DNA of 64,000 nt from Cetobacterium somerae (GTDB taxonomy: Bacteria > Fusobacteriota > Fusobacteriia > Fusobacteriales > Fusobacteriaceae). Both the position numbers and the translations under genes were made by a program. Under the pieces are notes generated by a model. The model worked only from the letters and a program-made list of their open reading frames with translations, was not told where the DNA came from and ran no database searches. The stretch's first letter is position 1. Each line of letters starts with the position of its first letter. Below are positions 62,618-64,000 of this stretch, one piece after another. Where the stretch lies: assembly GCF_022430525.1 (NCBI RefSeq), contig NZ_CP092520.1, positions 372,001 to 436,000 on the forward strand, in the 5' to 3' direction.

Positions 62618-64000
62618 TTAAATCATTTTTTCAAAAAATACTTTATACGTTCTATATGTTTCATATATATCTAATTTTGACGATACTTCAAATGGTGAGT
62701 GCATTGCTAAAAGTGCTGGTCCCACATCTATCGTTTTTATTCCTACTTCAGCTAAAAACATAGCAACAGTTCCTCCTCCACCTTCATCAACTCTACCTAA
62801 TTCACCAATTTGCCAAGTAATTCCATGAGTATTTAATAGGTTTCTTATACTCCATACATACTCTGCATCTGCATCATTTGTTCCGCTCTTACCTCTAGCT
62901 CCTGTAAATTTAGTTACAACAATACCATAATTTAATTTTGCTGCATTTTGAGGTTCATGAACTCCTTTAAATATAGGATCCATTGCTGCATTTACATCTG
63001 ATGATAATGCATTTGAATTCCAAAGAGTTTTTCTTAAATCTAAATCATTATATGTCCCTTGAATTTTGTTGATTAAATCACTTGTAAAATATTCTAAATA
63101 ATTAGATTGTAATCCCGTTGATCCATGGGAACCTGTTTCTTCTTTATCTGCTAAAAAACAAACAGCTGTTTTTACTGGAACTTCATTTAAATCTAATATT
63201 GCTCTCAATGAAGTATAACCACAAACTCTATCATCTTGACCATAGGCTCCAATCAGAGATCTATCCAACCCTATGTCTTTAGCTTTAAAAGCTGGAACTA
63301 ATTGAAATTCTGCTGATATAAAATCCTCTTCTATCATATTATATGTTCTGTTTAACTCTTCTAAAATTTGATATTTTATTAATTCTTTAATTTCGCTATT
63401 TTTAACTTCAGTTGGTATAGATCCAACTATTATTTGTAATTCTTCACCTTTTATAACTTCAGAAGTTTGTCTATCTCCTTGATATTTCGCTGCTAAATGT
63501 GGTAATAAATCTGGTATTGTAAATACAGGATCATCCTCTTTTTCTCCTATTATAATATCTCTTCTTTCTCCATTACCTAAAATAACAACACCATGTAAAG
63601 ACAAAGGTATTGATGCCCATTGATATTTTTTTATTCCACCATAATAATGCGTTTTCATATACGCTAGTTCTAGCTCCTCATATAGTGGATTTTGCTTTAA
63701 ATCTATTCTTGGAGAATCAATATGAGAAACTACATAATTTATTCCTTTTTTTATATCTTCTTTTCCCACCACTACTAAAACCAAATTTTTCTCTCTGTTT
63801 ACATAATAAACTTTATCCCCTACTTCTAATCTTTCCTTTGAATTAGCACATACAAACCCATTTTTTTTAGCTAATTCTAAACCAAATCTTACATATTCTC
63901 TTTCTGTTTTTCCTAAATCTAAAGAAGTTTTATATTCTTGACAAAAATCAAATATTTTTTCCCTCTCCAAATCCTTATTTTTCCACCCATTCTCTTTTTT
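62618..64000 (-). CDS. M18-family aminopeptidase, 5' end outside window
   Basis: Zinc metallo-aminopeptidase, at least 460 codons visible. Metal and catalytic segments: NYVVSHIDSPRID, CFLADKEETGSHGSTG, and the late TIDVGPALLAMHSPFE. An in-frame TTG at 63970 could start it, but the frame stays open to the window edge and encodes ENGWKNKD, matching the WKN-type N-terminus of M18 enzymes. The real start is therefore probably beyond base 64000. Usually cytosolic, acting on acidic or hydrophobic N-terminal residues. Confidence 0.92.
   Translation of the reverse strand, partial: KKENGWKNKDLEREKIFDFCQEYKTSLDLGKTEREYVRFGLELAKKNGFVCANSKERLEVGDKVYYVNREKNLVLVVVGKEDIKKGINYVVSHIDSPRIDLKQNPLYEELELAYMKTHYYGGIKKYQWASIPLSLHGVVILGNGERRDIIIGEKEDDPVFTIPDLLPHLAAKYQGDRQTSEVIKGEELQIIVGSIPTEVKNSEIKELIKYQILEELNRTYNMIEEDFISAEFQLVPAFKAKDIGLDRSLIGAYGQDDRVCGYTSLRAILDLNEVPVKTAVCFLADKEETGSHGSTGLQSNYLEYFTSDLINKIQGTYNDLDLRKTLWNSNALSSDVNAAMDPIFKGVHEPQNAAKLNYGIVVTKFTGARGKSGTNDADAEYVWSIRNLLNTHGITWQIGELGRVDEGGGGTVAMFLAEVGIKTIDVGPALLAMHSPFEVSSKLDIYETYRTYKVFFEKMI

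Overview
The window is low-GC (well under 35 percent), gene-dense DNA with AGGAGG-type ribosome binding sites. It carries a periplasmic (non-lipoprotein) tungstate-binding protein, TatA/TatC, an H-type selenoprotein formate dehydrogenase, [FeFe]-hydrogenase maturases and FabK-type reductases. Together these suggest an anaerobic diderm of the Fusobacteriota, most like Cetobacterium, Fusobacterium or Ilyobacter. The genus is inferred from gene content and codon bias only. I saw no rRNA, tRNA, insertion sequence or CRISPR array.

Layout. 1-2.4 kb (minus): hydG (cut by the window edge) and hydE, H-cluster maturases. 2.4-3.7 kb (minus): asnA behind a 45-codon leader with 21 Asn codons and an intrinsic terminator, a clear attenuation arrangement. 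3.7-8.3 kb (minus): HAD phosphatase, purine nucleoside phosphorylase, FabK-like reductase, PHP phosphatase, Gate-domain membrane protein. 8.3-18.6 kb: MerR regulator divergent from a MATE exporter, comB, alanine racemase, nitroreductase, MalY-like lyase, acetyltransferase, nicotinamidase, sirohaem reductase, D-threonine-aldolase-like enzyme. 18.6-24.8 kb: pyrG (terminator in its leader), META lipoprotein, lgt, flavodiiron protein, yhdT-panF.

24.8-35 kb (minus) is one compact operon from a promoter in front of tupA: tungstate ABC transporter (tupABC), Tat-exported four-cluster ferredoxin, YdhV-type aldehyde:ferredoxin oxidoreductase (AOR), an unknown protein, fdhD, tatA, tatC, moeA and a MoeA-PBP fusion. 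It reads as a self-contained unit to import tungstate or molybdate, build the cofactor, and assemble and probably export one oxidoreductase. 35-40 kb (minus): a selenocysteine formate dehydrogenase (in-frame UGA with a SECIS-like hairpin), an [FeFe] hydrogenase and mobA, a likely formate/H2 module served by the maturases at the left end. 40-45.6 kb (plus): AraC-type regulator, glutaminase, FUSC-like membrane protein, moaA, and a MOSC-CutC fusion.

45.7-64 kb: secreted FMN/FAD fumarate-reductase-like protein, AbgT transporter, a metallo-beta-lactamase-fold protein lacking its metal ligands, small lipoprotein, TrkA-C membrane protein, HAD phosphatase, AbrB-type permease, a second AOR with its own MoaD-like and ThiF-like partners, UspA-like protein, a second MATE exporter, mscL, an M20 amidohydrolase with an EutH-type permease, and a nitronate-monooxygenase/FabK-like enzyme behind tandem palindromes. 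After that comes a cobalamin riboswitch with its own promoter but no gene behind it, then an M18 aminopeptidase cut by the right edge.

Themes: molybdenum/tungsten cofactor biology is spread over about 30 kb (tupABC, moeA x2, fdhD, mobA, moaA, MOSC, MoaD/ThiF, two AORs, formate dehydrogenase). RNA-level control appears at least twice: the asnA leader and the gene-less B12 riboswitch, with pyrG a possible third. Two promoter-sharing patterns (51.2/53.0 kb and 9.15/12.44 kb) hint at small regulons.
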